Below are positions 60,831-64,000 of a DNA stretch of 64,000 nucleotides, in pieces. Origin of the DNA: Panax quinquefolius. Its lineage: Eukaryota; Streptophyta; Magnoliopsida; Apiales; Araliaceae. The notes under the pieces were generated by a model. It was not told the origin of the DNA. It did no database searches and was given only the letters and a program-made list of their open reading frames with translations. The position numbers and the translations under genes were made by a program. Each line of letters opens with the position of its first letter. Within the stretch, counting starts at the first letter, position 1. The DNA lies in the NCBI GenBank assembly GCA_020205615.1, contig CM035168.1, positions 4,840,237-4,904,236 on the forward strand, written 5' to 3'.

Positions 60831-61563
60831 TCTTTCTCGGGTTAAGTTGATTTTTGACTTTTGCTAAGCGGATAATGAAATTGTTGAATAAATAAAATAA
60901 AGAATGGAATGAAATAATGAGTAAAATAATTTATTTTATTATTGGCTAGAATTAGTCATTCTATATCATAATCCATCAGGGTCTCGTTCAAGAAATAAAA
61001 TTCATAAATTTGACAAATAAGAATGATTCATTCTACAAACTGATATTTTCACATGGGATTATTTTTATTCCCGATCTTATACTAATTTAACATCATTATT
61101 TAATAATAAAATTAATAAAAATGTGAAATAATTAACCTTTATAAAATCTTTATATTAAAATAATATTTATTATATGATTTATTTAATCAGAGTAAATGTA
61201 TTATGAGATTTCAAGTCTCAATACTTTAACATCTTTTTTATTGAGGGTTCACCTAAGAAATTTTTACATACAAAACAGTCACCATAATACATCATCGTTT
61301 CAGAATAAACAATCTTCATTTATTGAATAATTCAATGATTTGCATATCCGTAGTTTTCACATATAAAACACCATCATCATGGTTTAATACAATCTCAACT
61401 AAATAACTAATCTTCTTTCCATGTGCTACTAATCACGAGATATCGCATCATATCTTTATTCTACAAATTAAGCAAGATTGAACACGACGATCCAACAAAT
61501 CTAATAACTTATCATGCATCACGTAGCACAGAATTCCATATTCAGTTCATGCTTTATATCATA

Positions 61564-61816
61564 CTCCTTCTGTCCCATGATAAAAGTCTTTATTACTATT
61601 TTGGGTAGTCCCATGTTAAATGTCCATTTTCCTTTAATAACCAAACTTTTACACATATTTTCCTATTATACCCGTAGCATTAAATATCTCATACTTTTCT
61701 TATTCTAATTCTCTCTCCATATTTAATGACATTATTATGAGTAATTTTATCATTTCATTCATCTTCTTAATATGCGTGAAAAATCCACCAGGACTTTTAT
61801 CCTGAGACGGAAGGAG
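61564..61816. mobile_element. Stowaway-type MITE
   Basis: The ends are CTCCTTCTGTCCCATGATAA and (complement) CTCCTTCCGTCTCAGGATAA. Both are flanked by TA (61562-61563 and 61817-61818). The CTCC(T/C)TC.GTC end and TA target are diagnostic of Stowaway (Tc1/mariner) MITEs. 253 bp, no coding capacity. Confidence 0.9.
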
Positions 61817-61818
61817 TA

Positions 61819-64000
61819 TTACAAATGCATCAATAAGGTTATCATTGTTCGTAAATCACATGCTTCACAGATACCGAGTTCCATAACTCAATTCATGTTA
61901 GTCATATTTTGATTTTAACTATTTACAAAGTAAATAATGCAATTCATAATATGAATCATCCACGTACTTATAAACATAAATCATGCCAAACATTATCCAG
62001 GTCTTGAGTGTTGATTATAATATAGTTATCTGCTCCTCACATAACCTACACCAATTTAGTCCATATACATGTATACACATCAGTTATATATATTAACCAT
62101 TCATACATGCATTCAGTACAACCCATGTAAATTTAGTTTACATTAGCTTTTAGCTTGATTCTATCACTTTCGCTTTACTTTCAAAACTTTTAGAAATTTT
62201 GACTTAACATAGCCATTTCTTATTAGGTTAGGTTAAACCTTACCTGATTCACCTATTATGTCATGAGAGGCCTATCTACATATGCCTCAATGCTCAATTA
62301 TACATTCAATGCAAGTTCAATCTTACATTAATTTAACTCTAACTCACCTTCTTTAAAATATTCATTCCATTATAGCTTCATAGTCAATTGTAAAGAAAAA
62401 CCCAGTCTTGGGCCTCAGTTGGAGTAGCGTGATCGCGCCATTCCTAGGCCAAATGGCAGTACGACCATATCCTGCTACAGAGCTGCCAAGAGGTTCTGTT
62501 CAAGAACTGAAGTTACGAGCAAGTTTGTTTAAGACTTAAAAGCAAGAATATATACATAAAATACAAAGCATCTAACATATCTAAACATAGAATGATTCTA
62601 CCAAGAAAAAGATTGATTAAAGATTTTCAAAAAGTTATGAAACCTTGAAAATGAATAAGAAGTTCATAAAAGCTAAAGAATTGCATATGGCATATATGAC
62701 TGATGTGGTATGTATAAAATGATCTCTTATATAGTAATACAAGAGTTAAGTGAAGGTTAACTTAACCGAGTATAAGATGGCTATGATAGACAAGAATTTC
62801 TATAAACTTTGCAAATAAAACAACCAAGATAGAAGCTAGCTAATGAAAACTAAAATTAATTTTACATTGAGTATGTGAATTTAGTATGTTACACTGATGT
62901 GTGTATGTACGTATACTTAATGTGTTTAGGATTCGCGAAACGCGTGTAGCTATAAGCTATAATCAATACGCAAGGCAAGTCTTCCAGTTTCTATTTGTTA
63001 TATGAACTTGATATTGATTGTATGTAACATGAACTGCAAGGTGAATGCATTTATATGAGTATGTTGAACTACACATTTTGATGCGATATGAATTGTGAAA
63101 GTCAATTTATACTAAGTTGATTAAGTTATGGATCTCAATTTTTATCTGATATGTGAAACGCAACATGTATGATATATATAGAAGAATGTTTATGATATAA
63201 GAAATGAGCATGAAAATTCTATACTACACGAGGCATGAAAACTGTTAGATTTGTTGAGCTGCCGAGCTCAATTTTACAAAAATAAAACTTTTTACAAGTT
63301 AAGGATACAATGCAATATTACATGGTATCTGAATGATGAAAGGATTAGAAGACATGCAATGAGATGTATTTTCCTTAATTAGAAATTATTATGGAACCAT
63401 GAGAATGTTTTTCAATGTGTAAATGCTACCTATGTAAATTTTTAAATATTCAACAAAGAATATTTGTTCTGATCATGTTGGGGTGATTGCTTTGTAATAT
63501 AAAATTGTCTAGTGATACTACTATATAAGAATGAATTTGCATTGAGGATTGAGTTGTATATACTCATTTCTACTCTGATAAGATAGATTATAGAATAAAT
63601 ATAATTCTAAAATACGTAATCGTAAATGTTCTGATTCAAGGAACGAAGAAAGATAGAAAAATTTTAATTATACGCATTTTCAACTTTTATTTCATCCAAA
63701 TTTGATGAAAAGCTGAATCAAAATAGTCGTTAAAGCACAAAATCGAGAGAAGATCATGTGAAAATATCAAAAACTCATGTGGTAATGCTTTCATTCATTC
63801 TATTCTAATGTAACAACTAAATATAATTTTTTTTTATTCTTAATTTAATGAGAATGAGTCCTTCTATTCTTAACTTGATTCCTGCAATCCAAACGTAATA
63901 TTAATGAATTATCTAATTTTCGAGTTAGTTTGGTTCCCCATATTAACACGTCAATGCGTTCAAAGTAGAAGGTGGTCAAAGTTTTGTTTTATTGCTATTT
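61819..64000. other. AT-rich intergenic DNA, no gene recognised
   Basis: No open frame of note. A minus-strand phrase GAATCAGGTAAGGTTTAACC (about 62230-62250) recalls the LTR leader motif, and GTTGAGCTGCCGAGCTCAA at 63257 is a small palindrome, so old LTR sequence is possible. 62395-62525 is less AT-rich but has no match that I recognise. Confidence 0.45.

Noticed and set aside
62395..62525. Less AT-rich island that might be an exon
   Set aside because: All frames are short and no recognisable protein motif is seen.
1..64000. tRNA, rRNA or microRNA genes
   Set aside because: No cloverleaf with A and B boxes or rRNA-like block was recognised by eye. The hairpins seen are repeat-associated.

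Overview
The window looks like AT-rich nuclear DNA of a flowering plant, most likely a eudicot. This rests on two recognisable plant genes, a SLY1/GID2-type F-box gene and a PIP-type secreted peptide precursor, and on the transposon content: chromovirus Ty3/gypsy elements of Tekay/Del type, Ty1/copia, PIF/Harbinger-like, hAT-like and Stowaway elements. An asterid origin is possible but not shown. Only two host genes are supported with confidence; most other open frames lie inside repeats.

Layout. 1-5040: remnant of a minus-strand Ty1/copia element (broken gag, then a long AT-rich LTR-like stretch). 5045-11912: three head-to-tail plus-strand Tekay-like LTR pieces with no internal domain. 11913-15952: gene island with the minus-strand GID2/SLY1 gene (12957-13508); a cluster of long inverted-repeat MITE-like units lies upstream of its start. 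15953-24522: decayed minus-strand Ty3/gypsy element G1, split by a PIF/Harbinger-like element (17803-21845) that is itself split by a solo LTR (17915-20497). 24523-24647: hAT-like end. 25207-28284: solo LTR. 28290-28526: small foldback MITE. 28799-44968: nest in which one LTR (31498-44968) is interrupted by a two-LTR element G2 (31793-39840) and by another solo LTR (40309-43011). 45051-56690: LTR fragment, then gypsy element G3 (45975-55852) with both LTRs, PBS, PPT and broken gag-pol, then an LTR fragment in the same orientation. 56691-64000: mostly unique DNA with the PIP-like gene (59827-60126), a foldback element and a Stowaway MITE.

At least two related LTR subfamilies are present. They share a terminus resembling TGTGACGCCCCC (or its complement GGGGGCGTCACA), a CTATAAATAG core promoter, a GTAAG-type 5' splice-site-like motif downstream of that promoter, and a U3 hairpin with a four-base loop. 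Subfamily I is G1, G3, the 17915 solo LTR and the LTR at 31498-44968. Subfamily II is the 5045, 25207 and 28799 LTRs and G2. The most unusual signals are arrays of short hairpins inside the transcribed part of these LTRs. In subfamily II the array is also rich in CATGCA/TGCATG (RY) motifs, which B3-domain transcription factors are known to bind.

The two host genes are about 46 kb apart and unrelated: one is a gibberellin-signalling F-box subunit, the other a secreted signalling peptide. I found no tRNA, rRNA, CRISPR array or prokaryote-like operon, and no convincing new multi-gene system. The notable content is transposon architecture and LTR cis-structure.
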